Assembly (NCBI GenBank): GCA_029880425.1
Contig: JAOUOK010000044.1
Span: forward strand, 1 to 8,839
DNA from: Gammaproteobacteria bacterium
GTDB taxonomy: Bacteria; Pseudomonadota; Gammaproteobacteria; UBA6429; Thiohalophilaceae
DNA length: 8,839 nt
Reading direction: 5' to 3'
This document shows positions 1-7,544 of this stretch, piece after piece. Positions within the stretch are counted from its first letter, which is position 1, and the number at the start of each line of letters is the position of its first letter. The notes under the pieces are model-generated. The model ran no database searches. It was not told where the DNA came from and saw nothing but the letters and a program-made list of their open reading frames with translations. The translations under genes and the position numbers were made by a program.

Positions 1-617
1 AAGGTATTAGGTTCAATGGTAAGTTGATAGTGAGAGATATGTTTGGGTTCCAGGGCAATTGCTGTTTCAATATCATCGACTGCCTGTGACAGCGATTGAT
101 TGGGCAAGCCATACATAAGATCAAGATTAAAACTTTTAAAGTTTGCATCATGCGCTAACTCAGCTGCACGGATAGCTTCCTTGCGACCATGAATTCGGCC
201 AAGAGTTTTTAACTTGTCATCGTTAAAACTTTGAATACCGATTGATAAACGGTTAATTCCTGCCGAACTAAACTCGTTAAATTTCCCCAGTTCTACTGTT
301 CCGGGATTGGCTTCCATGGTGATTTCAATATCGGGAGCAAAGCTGAGGCGGGCACGTAATGCAGATATCAGCTCATCAATGCTTTCCGGGCTGAATAAAC
401 TGGGTGTACCACCACCCATGAAAATACTGCTGATACTCCTGCCCCAGAAAAGAGGTAATTCCTGTTCAAGATCACTGATTAATGCCTGGATATATTTTTT
501 TTCATCCAGGCTGTCTTTAAGTTGATGAGAATTAAAATCACAATAAGGACATTTTTGAATACACCAGGGAAAATGAATATATAAAGCTAGCGGCGGAAGG
601 CTGGTGAAATTAAACAT
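1..617 (-). CDS. hemW: HemW, radical SAM heme chaperone (partial, C-terminus outside window)
   Basis: N-terminal 205 codons of the HemW family, formerly called oxygen-independent coproporphyrinogen III oxidase-like protein (E. coli YggW). The family binds heme and a 4Fe-4S cluster and is thought to deliver heme to membrane respiratory enzymes; it is not a true HemN. The translation opens MFNFTSLPPLALYIHFPWC. It carries the radical SAM cysteines C19, C23 and C26 (CxxxCxxC, CIQKCPYC), then the SAM-binding glycine motif GGGTPS at about 68-73, MEANPGT, NRLSIGIQSF, LGRIHG and NLDLMYGLP, all typical of HemW. The reading frame is open to the window edge; roughly the last 180 residues are missing. 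The ATG at 617 is the only sensible start, although no strong Shine-Dalgarno precedes it. It lies 52 bases after the kinase gene, away from its usual neighbour rdgB. Confidence 0.95.
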   Translation of the reverse strand, partial: MFNFTSLPPLALYIHFPWCIQKCPYCDFNSHQLKDSLDEKKYIQALISDLEQELPLFWGRSISSIFMGGGTPSLFSPESIDELISALRARLSFAPDIEITMEANPGTVELGKFNEFSSAGINRLSIGIQSFNDDKLKTLGRIHGRKEAIRAAELAHDANFKSFNLDLMYGLPNQSLSQAVDDIETAIALEPKHISHYQLTIEPNT

Positions 618-658
618 TTTTTTTAACGTCTGAGATTTAATTAAGAAAAAGTGACAGT

Positions 659-664
659 ATTATA
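659..664 (-). promoter_or_regulatory. candidate -10 element for hemW
   Basis: A perfect TATAAT on the minus strand lies 41 bases upstream of the hemW ATG, in the short gap after the kinase stop codon. The expected -35 position (about 682-688) does not match TTGACA, so this is only a candidate. It would let hemW be transcribed without rdgB or the sensory operon. Confidence 0.3.
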
Positions 665-669
665 AGTGA

Positions 670-2592
670 CTAAGGAGTATTTAATACCGAATCTAACTCA
701 AAATATAATCTTTTTGTTGTAATAGGTTTGATAACAAAGCCATTCATTCCTGCTTCAAATGATTGGTTTTTTTCATTTTGCATAATATTTGCGGTCAGGG
801 CGATAATGGGAATAGATTGTTTATTTTTATCTTTTAAAGCTCTTATTTGGCGACATGCTTCAATGCCATCAATTTTTGGCATTTGTATATCCATTAAAAT
901 AACATCGAATAACGTATCCGCATCTTTGACCATGTTGACTGCCTCTTCGCCATCAAATGCCACGGTGACATGATGGCCGTCCTGTTCAAGAAGTGTTTTA
1001 GCCGCGAAACTATTAATTTTATTATCTTCCGCAAGAAGTATATTTAAACCAGAAGAAATGGTGTTTTCCGTTTTATTATCAAGGTTGTGATGCTCCGAGT
1101 TATCTGCTGCAAGTAAAAACTTTAATAAAACTGTAAATGTTGAGCCCTCTGCAGGATTATTTTTAAAATTAATTTCTCCACCCATGGCATCAACAAGTTT
1201 TTTTGAAATAGCCAGGCCTAATCCGCTTCCGCCATACTCCCGGCTAATACTTGAATCAACTTGTGAGAATTTCTTAAATAACATGTGTTGCTTGTCTGCG
1301 CTGATGCCTATACCGGTATCAATTATAGAAAAAAGTAAAGTAATGAATTTTTCTTGTTTCTCGATAATTTCAATTTTAAGTGTAATCCTGCCTTTTTGCG
1401 TAAATTTAAGCGCATTACCTAAAAGGTTAATAAATATTTGTCGCAGGCGCATTTCATCACCAATTAGCTTATCCGGGATATCAGTATCTGTGTCTATAAA
1501 GACCTCAATAATTTTTTCTTTTGCCTTGTCTTCTATAAGATGTATACATTCATCAGTTAAGTTTGATAGTTCAAACTTACTATCTTCGAGTGATAATTTT
1601 CCTGATTCTATTTCGGAAATATCAAGAATATCATTTAATAAAAGTAATAATTGCTCACTAGAGATATCAATAGTTTCAAGATAATTTGATTGCTCAGTGG
1701 TTAAGGGGGTGCGTTTGAGCAGGTTTAACATACCAATGATTCCGTTCATTGGTGTTCTGATTTCATGACTCATGGTAGCGAGAAAATCACTTTTTGCCTG
1801 GCTGGCAGATTCGGCAAGAATTTTTGCTTCACCCAGTTCGCGTGTTCTTTCGTTGACCTTTTTCTCGAGCTCTTGATGATAATCTTTAAGTTTTTCATCA
1901 TAAGATTGAAGCTGATCTAACATATTATTAAAATTATCAACCAGTGTTCCCAGCTCATCATCACTAAAGCGTTCTACCCGGTGACTGAAATTCTTTTGAC
2001 TTGATACAGTATTTATGGTTTTGAGTAAGCGGCGAATGGGTATAGATATTACCTGCTGTGCCTGGTTGGAGAGAAAAAAGGCTATTATCATAGAGATGGC
2101 AAAGATGCCTAAGCCAAAATACAGTTTCTGGAATATGCTTTTGTGTACGCCGCTAATATCACCAATGATATGTAATGTAGCAATTACTTCATTATCAACA
2201 ATGATGGGTTCTTTTACTTCAACATGACTGAATAAAATAACGGATGTGTCTTTATCGTCATAGGTTTTTATTGTATTAGGAATATTGGGTGAGCGGTATT
2301 CAGAAATAATTTCCCCTCCAGGTAAATGTATATGAGCCAGGAGAATATCTTTTTGCGAGGAAAGTGTTTCGAGTATTTGCGTCGATGTATTATAGTCTCT
2401 GAAAGTTATTGCGGCACTGCTGTTTTCACCAAGTACTTTCGCTAAAGTCTGCAGTCGTGTGCTGGCATTATTTTTTGCAGAATTTATTTCAACTACTGTG
2501 AGTAGTATTAAATTTAATAATAAAACAGTAGCGGCTGTAAATAAGATTATGGCAATAAGTTTTTTTTTGATAGACGCGTTTTGTAAAATCAT
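670..2592 (-). CDS. Hybrid sensor histidine kinase, CHASE8-HAMP-HisKA-HATPase-REC
   Basis: Inner-membrane hybrid kinase of 640 residues. TM1 is at about 11-34. A periplasmic segment at about 35-155 resembles CHASE8 ([18 protein letters not shown] near its start), and TM2 is at about 158-175. HAMP runs to about 230 and is followed by a coiled coil at 230-268. HisKA has the phospho-accepting H276 in [11 protein letters not shown]. HATPase has the N box N389/N393 (NLLGNALKF), the G1 box D425-G-G (DTGIGI) and the G2 box GGSGLGL at 454-460. A C-terminal receiver carries the acidic pair E522/D523, phospho-acceptor D568, T600 and K622. All catalytic residues are present. There is no Hpt domain or DNA-binding output in the protein, and no partner regulator in the window. 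The ATG overlaps the TGA of the upstream YfiR-like gene (ATGA), implying translational coupling. The membrane half matches the architecture of YfiN, whose output is instead a diguanylate cyclase. Confidence 0.93.
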   Translation of the reverse strand: MILQNASIKKKLIAIILFTAATVLLLNLILLTVVEINSAKNNASTRLQTLAKVLGENSSAAITFRDYNTSTQILETLSSQKDILLAHIHLPGGEIISEYRSPNIPNTIKTYDDKDTSVILFSHVEVKEPIIVDNEVIATLHIIGDISGVHKSIFQKLYFGLGIFAISMIIAFFLSNQAQQVISIPIRRLLKTINTVSSQKNFSHRVERFSDDELGTLVDNFNNMLDQLQSYDEKLKDYHQELEKKVNERTRELGEAKILAESASQAKSDFLATMSHEIRTPMNGIIGMLNLLKRTPLTTEQSNYLETIDISSEQLLLLLNDILDISEIESGKLSLEDSKFELSNLTDECIHLIEDKAKEKIIEVFIDTDTDIPDKLIGDEMRLRQIFINLLGNALKFTQKGRITLKIEIIEKQEKFITLLFSIIDTGIGISADKQHMLFKKFSQVDSSISREYGGSGLGLAISKKLVDAMGGEINFKNNPAEGSTFTVLLKFLLAADNSEHHNLDNKTENTISSGLNILLAEDNKINSFAAKTLLEQDGHHVTVAFDGEEAVNMVKDADTLFDVILMDIQMPKIDGIEACRQIRALKDKNKQSIPIIALTANIMQNEKNQSFEAGMNGFVIKPITTKRLYFELDSVLNTP

Positions 2593-3176
2593 TTTTCTGT
2601 CCCGTTATTAATTATTACGGCCAATATAAGCAGACGGGAGCTGATTTTTAATCCTGCATTAGTTACGGCGGTTAAATTTATTTTGAATCGTGTTTTTTTG
2701 TTTTCACGAAAGAATTCGATCATTCCTCCTGAGTGGGAAAAATTGCTAATGCTACTGACTGTCAGGACTGGCCTGGTACGGATTGTGTTGGTAATATTAT
2801 TAACCTGTTTATTTGCCGAAGCTGCAATATAAAGTACGTGACAGTTATTTGTATACTTTTCATTCTGCAATGAGCGTATAACCACGGTATGATTTTTAAT
2901 TCTTTTATTATTAAGTTTTTTAAGGGAATCTACCTGCTTATCTTCGCCGATACTGCAAATAAATAAAGGACTATCCTTGCTTGTTACAGCGCTGTCTGGC
3001 CAGTAAGTAAACTTGGTAAAGTTATATATAAATGCTGCCCTGAGCAAGCGCTCATTTTCAGATAAAGTTTCTGCAGCACTGGCTATATTTATAGACGAAG
3101 CCAGAAAGAAAAAAGCAGAAAAACTAATAAACTGAATTTTAAATCTTCTCAATTCAATTCCTTTGAAAAAGTACAT
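2589..3176 (-). CDS. YfiR family periplasmic protein (DUF4154)
   Basis: Small secreted protein of the YfiR/DUF4154 family. Seen in the sequence: a hydrophobic signal peptide ending about ASA-AE (residue 35), then [15 protein letters not shown] (46-60), C74 and C112, VLTVSS at 138-142, the glycine pair and MIEFF at 150-156, KINLTAV, and the closing ISSRLLILA helix. This is the full usual domain. In Pseudomonas, YfiR is a periplasmic, redox-sensitive repressor that holds down the membrane enzyme YfiN; here the likely target is the CHASE8 kinase encoded just downstream with a 4-base overlap. Start choice: the ATG at 3176 has no clear ribosome site. A TTG at 3152 sits 6 bases after AAAGGA and gives a cleaner signal peptide beginning M-RRFKIQF (187 aa), so the true start may be 3152. 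It lies 48 bases after the TonB receptor gene, so probably one operon. Confidence 0.9.
   Translation of the reverse strand: MYFFKGIELRRFKIQFISFSAFFFLASSINIASAAETLSENERLLRAAFIYNFTKFTYWPDSAVTSKDSPLFICSIGEDKQVDSLKKLNNKRIKNHTVVIRSLQNEKYTNNCHVLYIAASANKQVNNITNTIRTRPVLTVSSISNFSHSGGMIEFFRENKKTRFKINLTAVTNAGLKISSRLLILAVIINNGTEK
3159..3164 (-). promoter_or_regulatory. ribosome binding site favouring the TTG start of the YfiR-like gene
   Basis: AAAGGA on the minus strand, six bases before an in-frame TTG at 3152-3150. It lies inside the reading frame opened by the ATG at 3176, which itself lacks a recognisable Shine-Dalgarno. This spacing favours the internal TTG as the real initiation codon. Confidence 0.45.
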
Positions 3177-3224
3177 TATGTTGTAGATTTAACTATATGT
3201 TATAAAGAGTAAAATGTTTCATTA

Positions 3225-5285
3225 CTAAAATTTATAGACCATCTCGGCATAAAAGTTACGTTCTGGCAATGGCAGATCATTTTCAATTGAGGCTCCGGTA
3301 TATTCTGTTGCCTCAATATTAAACAGGTTGCGTATTGATGCAGTGAACTCCCAGTTTTTAGAGCCGATATAGCGCAGCGTTGTATCTGTTAATAAATAAT
3401 CATTTACAGGTGGACGTGTATCTGTAGTTTTACGTTCGCGCTCTCCAACCCAGTTTGCTTGAATATTCCAGTTCCATTTATTACGGAATCCCCAGTCCAT
3501 TCTTAAATACGCTTCCTGCTCAGGTTCATCAAAAGCACGGTATTGACTATCATCCTGGCTGCGAAGTGTAAAGTTGCCAGAGAACCTGATATTTTGTGTT
3601 GCTTGCCAGCTGGCTTCAAACTCAATACCGTTAATCGTATGGTTACCGGTATTTTGATATGTTATTGGTGTACCAACTGCACGGATGAGATCGCGTTGAG
3701 TAAAGGTAAACAGGTTGGTTGTGAAAAGAAGATCTTTTGACACCCTGTAATTAAAGGAAAGATCTAATGTATCAGAACGTTCAGGTTTAAGATTCGTATT
3801 TCCTTTGGCGAATGAAGTTATTGCATATAATTCCTGGTAAGAAGGTGCGCGGAAGGCCTGACCGTACATAAGTTTTGTTATGAGTTTATCTGAATTTTTC
3901 CAGACCAGTGCCAATCTAGGATTTACTGTATTTCCAAAATCGGAATAATGGTCAAAGCGTGCCCCGGCTGTAAGTTGCAGAGTGTCATTAATTTCCCACT
4001 CATCCTGTATAAACAGGTATGATATTTTTCGTATTGTTTCAGGCGCAAATGCATATGGGCTACCTGATAGATCTACCAAAGGCCCATTAACCGGGAGTGG
4101 GTTTCCATCCGGGCCGGTACCATAATTTACGTATTGTTCGACTGAATATAAATCCTGCGTGGTATAACCTGTACCCAGATGAATTAAGTGATCGTTAAAT
4201 CCAGAGTAATGCCCGTTTACTCCAAATTGTAGCCAGCGTTCTGCAGACTTCATTATGTTAATTAAACCGTTTGTATACACACCGCTGCCATCATCATAAC
4301 CAGGAGGACGTTCCTGGAAACCGGAACCGGATGTGTAATCCAGATTCTGGTAACGGAACGCCATATTCATTTTCCAGTTGTCTGAAAAATTCGCGTTGCT
4401 ATAAAGAAGATCAATATTAAGACGGCTGTCTTCGCCGCGTGTAGCAGGATCTAATACCCCGGCACCGGTCATGCCAATTTCTAATTCACTGTGACGGAGA
4501 TAAGAAGTATTAAGTCGCCACTTATCTTTGATAATTGAGAAGCGTATATCTTCATTGCGCCAGCCATAGCGGGCAGAAGCCGGTGCATAGCTAACATTGG
4601 TTGCATTTGCCAGATCGGTTGTAGTTTGAGCATCGGTGGGAATATAAGGATTATGACCATCGCTGCTAAATACTTCAGCAGTTAAATTTACCTGGTACCC
4701 TTTATAATCTCCGCCACTTTGTATCCATGCTGATTTTGTATTGAAGCTGCCAACACGTAAACCGGCTTCGGTATTTACAATTTTTCCGGCAGTTTTGGTA
4801 ATAACATTAATGACACCCGCAGAGGCATCTGCACCAAATAGTGCAGAGCCGGGGCCTCGAATAATTTCAACCCGTTCAATGATGCTTGAAGGCAGGCCTT
4901 TCCAAAAAATACCAAAGCCCCACATCAGGTCTTTCATTGGATTGCCATCAACCATTAACAGGGTCTGGTTTGCACTAGCTCCACGGAAGTGAATCAGGGG
5001 ACGAAAGGCAAAATGATTTGCGCGTACATGAATACCCGGAACGGCTTCAAGAACATCAACCAGGTTTGTGGCGCCCGTAGCTTTAATGTCATCAGCGGTA
5101 ATAATAGTCACCACTGCCGGTGTTTTAGTGAGCGTGCTTTTTGATTGAGTTGCTATCGTTGTTTCAAGATCGACTAATTCCTCAAGGCTCAAGGAAAGGA
5201 AGTGCTCTAACTTACTATCTGTATTTGCTTCAGTAGAGAAAGTTAAAAATAAAAGGGGAAGTATTAATAAAGATTTATTTTTCAT
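3225..5285 (-). CDS. TonB-dependent outer membrane receptor
   Basis: Outer-membrane active-transport receptor of 686 residues. A signal peptide (about 1-20, MKNKSLLILPLLFLTFS) is followed by the stretch SLSLEELVDLETTIATQSKS (31-50), common in a subgroup of receptors and a possible TonB-contact region. The plug domain (about 52-168) has AVVTIITADDI, LVDVLEAVPGIHV, LLMVDGNPM, IERVEIIRGPGSALFGADA and GVINVITKT. The rest is a 22-strand-type barrel with LKPERSDTLDL and GIEFEASW, ending in a terminal phenylalanine (YAEMVYKF), the usual outer-membrane assembly signal. It broadly resembles CirA/BtuB-like receptors, but the ligand cannot be read from sequence. It is the first gene of a probable operon with the YfiR-like protein and the hybrid kinase. 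No FecR/FecI pair is present, and there is no N-terminal signalling domain, so sensing by the usual sigma-factor route is unlikely. Confidence 0.93.
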   Translation of the reverse strand: MKNKSLLILPLLFLTFSTEANTDSKLEHFLSLSLEELVDLETTIATQSKSTLTKTPAVVTIITADDIKATGATNLVDVLEAVPGIHVRANHFAFRPLIHFRGASANQTLLMVDGNPMKDLMWGFGIFWKGLPSSIIERVEIIRGPGSALFGADASAGVINVITKTAGKIVNTEAGLRVGSFNTKSAWIQSGGDYKGYQVNLTAEVFSSDGHNPYIPTDAQTTTDLANATNVSYAPASARYGWRNEDIRFSIIKDKWRLNTSYLRHSELEIGMTGAGVLDPATRGEDSRLNIDLLYSNANFSDNWKMNMAFRYQNLDYTSGSGFQERPPGYDDGSGVYTNGLINIMKSAERWLQFGVNGHYSGFNDHLIHLGTGYTTQDLYSVEQYVNYGTGPDGNPLPVNGPLVDLSGSPYAFAPETIRKISYLFIQDEWEINDTLQLTAGARFDHYSDFGNTVNPRLALVWKNSDKLITKLMYGQAFRAPSYQELYAITSFAKGNTNLKPERSDTLDLSFNYRVSKDLLFTTNLFTFTQRDLIRAVGTPITYQNTGNHTINGIEFEASWQATQNIRFSGNFTLRSQDDSQYRAFDEPEQEAYLRMDWGFRNKWNWNIQANWVGERERKTTDTRPPVNDYLLTDTTLRYIGSKNWEFTASIRNLFNIEATEYTGASIENDLPLPERNFYAEMVYKF

Positions 5286-5463
5286 AGAAACTTTCTAATC
5301 TGCATTCTGCTAATTAAGTAAATTTTAAAATACATGCGCTGTCTATATAAGTTATTGATTTTTATATGAATATAATAAGTTAAAAAGTGGTTCTTATCCC
5401 TTATATATAAAGAGTGTATCAAAGCACAGGGAATTAGGGTGAAAATTTTAAAATAATTCTTAT

Positions 5464-5484
5464 GGTATGACATACCTGGCAGGT
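5464..5484. promoter_or_regulatory. two overlapping operator-like palindromes upstream of the TonB receptor
   Basis: GGTATG-A-CATACC (5464-5476) is a perfect 6-1-6 inverted repeat. It shares its last three bases with ACCTG-G-CAGGT (5474-5484), a perfect 5-1-5 inverted repeat. The centres are nine bases apart, close to one helical turn, as in paired operators. The site is about 180-200 bases upstream of the receptor ATG. It does not match Fur, FNR or a known riboswitch core that I recognise. Confidence 0.4.
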
Positions 5485-5789
5485 GTTTATTGGGGATGAG
5501 TATTTTCAAGCTTTATAATTTATAGTCCAGCTAATCCTGGCTATTAGTACATTACTAACGAAGCTGTTTGCTGATATAGAAGCAGATATTTATATAATTA
5601 AATACTACAAATAGACAATTTAGACATGCACTTAAAAGCTACTGGTCATTGAAAAAGTAATTAATTTAGTTTTATTTAAAATTAAAATGTGTTCTTGTTT
5701 GCATTATGAAAGTAATAAATATTATATAAATATATTTGTTAACCATAATATTTTATTAACATATAAAAATAATTCTGAATAATAATTTG

Positions 5790-5810
5790 TTACAGTTAAG
5801 AGCTCTGTAA
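5790..5810. promoter_or_regulatory. inverted repeat upstream of the small membrane protein gene
   Basis: Arms TTACAG (5790-5795) and CTGTAA (5805-5810) are separated by nine bases. The spacer and right arm contain the palindrome AGAGCTCT (5799-5806), and a further ACAG lies at 5814-5817, making CTGT-n5-ACAG. It ends 27 bases before the start codon, a position suiting either an operator or a leader hairpin. The background is AT-rich, so chance is possible. Confidence 0.35.
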
Positions 5811-5825
5811 TTAACAGGGAAATGC

Positions 5826-5830
5826 AAGGA
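5826..5830 (+). promoter_or_regulatory. ribosome binding site of the 39-aa gene
   Basis: AAGGA, seven bases before the ATG at 5838. This is one of the best-placed Shine-Dalgarno sequences in the window and is the main reason for calling the short downstream frame a gene. Confidence 0.7.
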
Positions 5831-5837
5831 TAAGCAT

Positions 5838-5957
5838 ATGTTTGAAGAGTTCCAGAATGCTGCTGAAAAAGCAGAAAAAAAAGAAAAGTTAAATGATATT
5901 TTGTACCTGGTAGCCGGTATTATATTTGCTCTTTCTATAATTATATTTGTTTACTAA
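5838..5957 (+). CDS. 39-aa single-pass membrane protein, unknown function
   Basis: Short frame of 39 codons. It begins MFEEFQNAAEKAEKKEK, a charged, probably helical N-terminus of about 20 residues, followed by one hydrophobic helix (about 21-38: ILYLVAGIIFALSIIIF) that runs to the last residue, tyrosine. Support is a strong Shine-Dalgarno (AAGGA, 7-base spacing) and a clean division into a soluble and a membrane half, unlike a random translation. With lysines and glutamates before the helix and nothing after it, an N-in, tail-anchored layout is likely. It is the only plus-strand gene in the window and converges on the desaturase gene, with 33 bases between stop codons. I do not recognise the family. 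Small one-helix proteins often act as accessory subunits of membrane enzymes; a link to the desaturase is only a guess. Confidence 0.65.
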   Translation: MFEEFQNAAEKAEKKEKLNDILYLVAGIIFALSIIIFVY

Positions 5958-5990
5958 TACCAGCATAATATATCTCACCGTCCTGTGAAA

Positions 5991-7319
5991 TCAGGCTTGT
6001 TTGACTTTATCTAATGGTCCCAGTGTTTTAAGAAACTGAAAATGATCTGAATAATAGCTTTTAAAACTGGTGTAGTTTGTATAAGGATAGCCAAATTCTT
6101 TGCAGGTTTGTTCAATGATTGGTGTTACCGCGTGTAAATGCTCCTGCGGAACTGAAGGTAATAAATGATGATTAAGGTGACAGTTTAAACCACCGGTCAA
6201 CCAGTTGAAGAACTTGTTACCTGCCTTTAAATTTTTTGTGCTGTTACAAACATGGTAAGACCATGAGTTTGTTTTATTTTCATTTTTACTAAGTTCTGTC
6301 ATATGAGGTAAACCGGAACTTATATAAATAGCAGACTGCCAGCTGAAAAAATAAAGACCTGCACCGAGTAAAACCCACCATGCATTTGCCAGGTAAACCG
6401 GAAGAATAAAGTGAAAAGACACTGCAACCAGTGATGAGAAAATAATATCACGTAAGCTGCCCTTGTCTTTCAGAATTTCACGCTTTTCAAAAAAAGATGT
6501 GGTATAGCCACCCAGTAACTGTAAAAAAATATATACGCCATAGGTAAAAGGGGCGTACATATGCTGAAAATCATGATGTCGTTTTTTAGTAATTGCGGGA
6601 GACAGGCGTACAAAATCTTTTAATGCAAAAACATCATAATCATGATCGGGGTGCATGGGGTAATTATGATGGCGGATATGTTCATACTGGAAATATTTTT
6701 CAGGCATGAAAGGTATAAATATACCCCAGAGTATATTATTTAAAACCCAGTAGCCGCGCCGTTGTGACAGGCGGGTAAATATATTGCCGTGAATAAATTC
6801 GTGACCAAAGTAGCCGATTAAAGAACTCGTAGCCAGGCCCATGGGTATGGCTGCAAGTAAACCCCAGGGAGGAAAAAAATACATAGTTAGCCAGCAACTA
6901 AAAAATACTAAACTGGTAATTAATAGTTGTCGGTAGGTTTTGTTTGTTTCCCGGTAATTAATATTATTGTCTTTATAGTAACGACTGACCCGTTGTTTTA
7001 AAGTAGAGAAAAATTGGTCTTCGTAACTGGAAAACAGTGGTTCATGTTTTTTTACTGAACCAATCAGAAATTCACCGAGTATTTTTTCTGATGTATTAAA
7101 GTGATTGGAATAATACATTGCAGTGGCATCTTCACCAGCGAGGATGGTCAGGACATTGCCACCGGGATGATGTTTTACCCAGGGTGTAACATCGTAAACA
7201 AACTGGTCAATGACAATCCAGCAGTCATCATTGTTGTTATGTTTACTTATTTCATCCCAGCTATATTCAGTTAAATTATCACTGAATTTTTGAGTTTTAT
7301 TTTTTTGAATGGGGTCCAT
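5991..7319 (-). CDS. Cytochrome b5-fused fatty acid desaturase
   Basis: Membrane di-iron desaturase of 442 residues with its own electron-donor domain. The N-terminal cytochrome b5 fold (about 17-90) has heme ligands H51 in HPGG and H73 in SNHF. The desaturase part has three histidine boxes: HEFIH (173-177), HIRHH (214-218) and HLNHH (381-385), with several hydrophobic segments between about 130-165 and 255-335. It should introduce a double bond into a membrane acyl chain using O2. An N-terminal b5 domain is typical of front-end (delta-5/6 type) and sphingolipid desaturases, but these usually have glutamine first in the third box; here it is histidine, so regiospecificity is uncertain. Start: ATG at 7319 (MDPIQKN) is chosen. 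An in-frame TTG at 7343 would add eight residues (HNIIIIC) but has no better ribosome site. Neither start shows a clear Shine-Dalgarno. It is probably transcribed alone. Confidence 0.9.
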   Translation of the reverse strand: MDPIQKNKTQKFSDNLTEYSWDEISKHNNNDDCWIVIDQFVYDVTPWVKHHPGGNVLTILAGEDATAMYYSNHFNTSEKILGEFLIGSVKKHEPLFSSYEDQFFSTLKQRVSRYYKDNNINYRETNKTYRQLLITSLVFFSCWLTMYFFPPWGLLAAIPMGLATSSLIGYFGHEFIHGNIFTRLSQRRGYWVLNNILWGIFIPFMPEKYFQYEHIRHHNYPMHPDHDYDVFALKDFVRLSPAITKKRHHDFQHMYAPFTYGVYIFLQLLGGYTTSFFEKREILKDKGSLRDIIFSSLVAVSFHFILPVYLANAWWVLLGAGLYFFSWQSAIYISSGLPHMTELSKNENKTNSWSYHVCNSTKNLKAGNKFFNWLTGGLNCHLNHHLLPSVPQEHLHAVTPIIEQTCKEFGYPYTNYTSFKSYYSDHFQFLKTLGPLDKVKQA

Positions 7320-7443
7320 GCAAATTATTATTATGTTATGCAAAGGAAGTTTTAATTTAACATAAAATCAGTTTAAAGTCTTTATTAACTGGGCTACGTT
7401 ATAACAAACGATCAATAATTGAAGCAGTATAAAACTTACAAAG

Positions 7444-7489
7444 AGATTAATGCTTATTAAATTTAATTTAACAACGCTTAAATTAATCT
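7444..7489. repeat. AT-rich inverted repeat between the PhnD-like and desaturase genes
   Basis: AGATTAAT (7444-7451) and ATTAATCT (7482-7489) form 8-bp arms around a core that itself contains the 12-base palindrome ATTAAATTTAAT (7456-7467). It lies after the PhnD-like stop and upstream of the desaturase. It could be a protein-binding site or a weak RNA hairpin. It has no GC-rich stem, so it is not a good terminator. Low complexity makes chance a real possibility. Confidence 0.25.
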
Positions 7490-7544
7490 TTCGCTTCTGA
7501 ATATGTAATAACGGTTACTGTTGATGTTATAAGTTGATTAAATG

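Larger units (their letters stand above)
5286..5837. other. 552-base AT-rich divergent intergenic region
   Basis: Lies between the divergently transcribed TonB receptor (minus) and the 39-codon gene (plus). I see no credible gene in it. It holds operator-like palindromes at 5464-5484, a cluster of short overlapping inverted repeats at 5523-5558 (for example a 7-bp stem with one bulge, 5523-5530 against 5537-5543), and an inverted repeat at 5790-5810. No B12 box, TPP or other riboswitch core was recognised. A possible receptor promoter on the minus strand is TTGATA (about 5420-5415) followed 18 bases later by GATAAG, but the match is weak. Confidence 0.5.

Noticed and set aside
1184..1684. 166-codon plus-strand frame inside the kinase gene
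   Set aside because: Antisense shadow of the HisKA-HATPase coding region; serine/isoleucine-rich translation with no motif and no ribosome site.
5282..5509. 75-codon minus-strand frame ending over the TonB receptor start
   Set aside because: It begins at a TTG with no ribosome site, has a random AT-driven composition (I, K, Y, N) with no domain, and covers the operator-like palindromes. Most likely noncoding.
5286..5520. Cobalamin or other riboswitch upstream of the TonB receptor
   Set aside because: Only a short CACCTGCCAGGT-like stretch is seen; the B12 box and the conserved core helices are absent.
5981..5998. Hairpin between the convergent small gene and desaturase as a bidirectional terminator
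   Set aside because: The stem is only four pairs (CCTG/CAGG) with no proper T-tract on either side.
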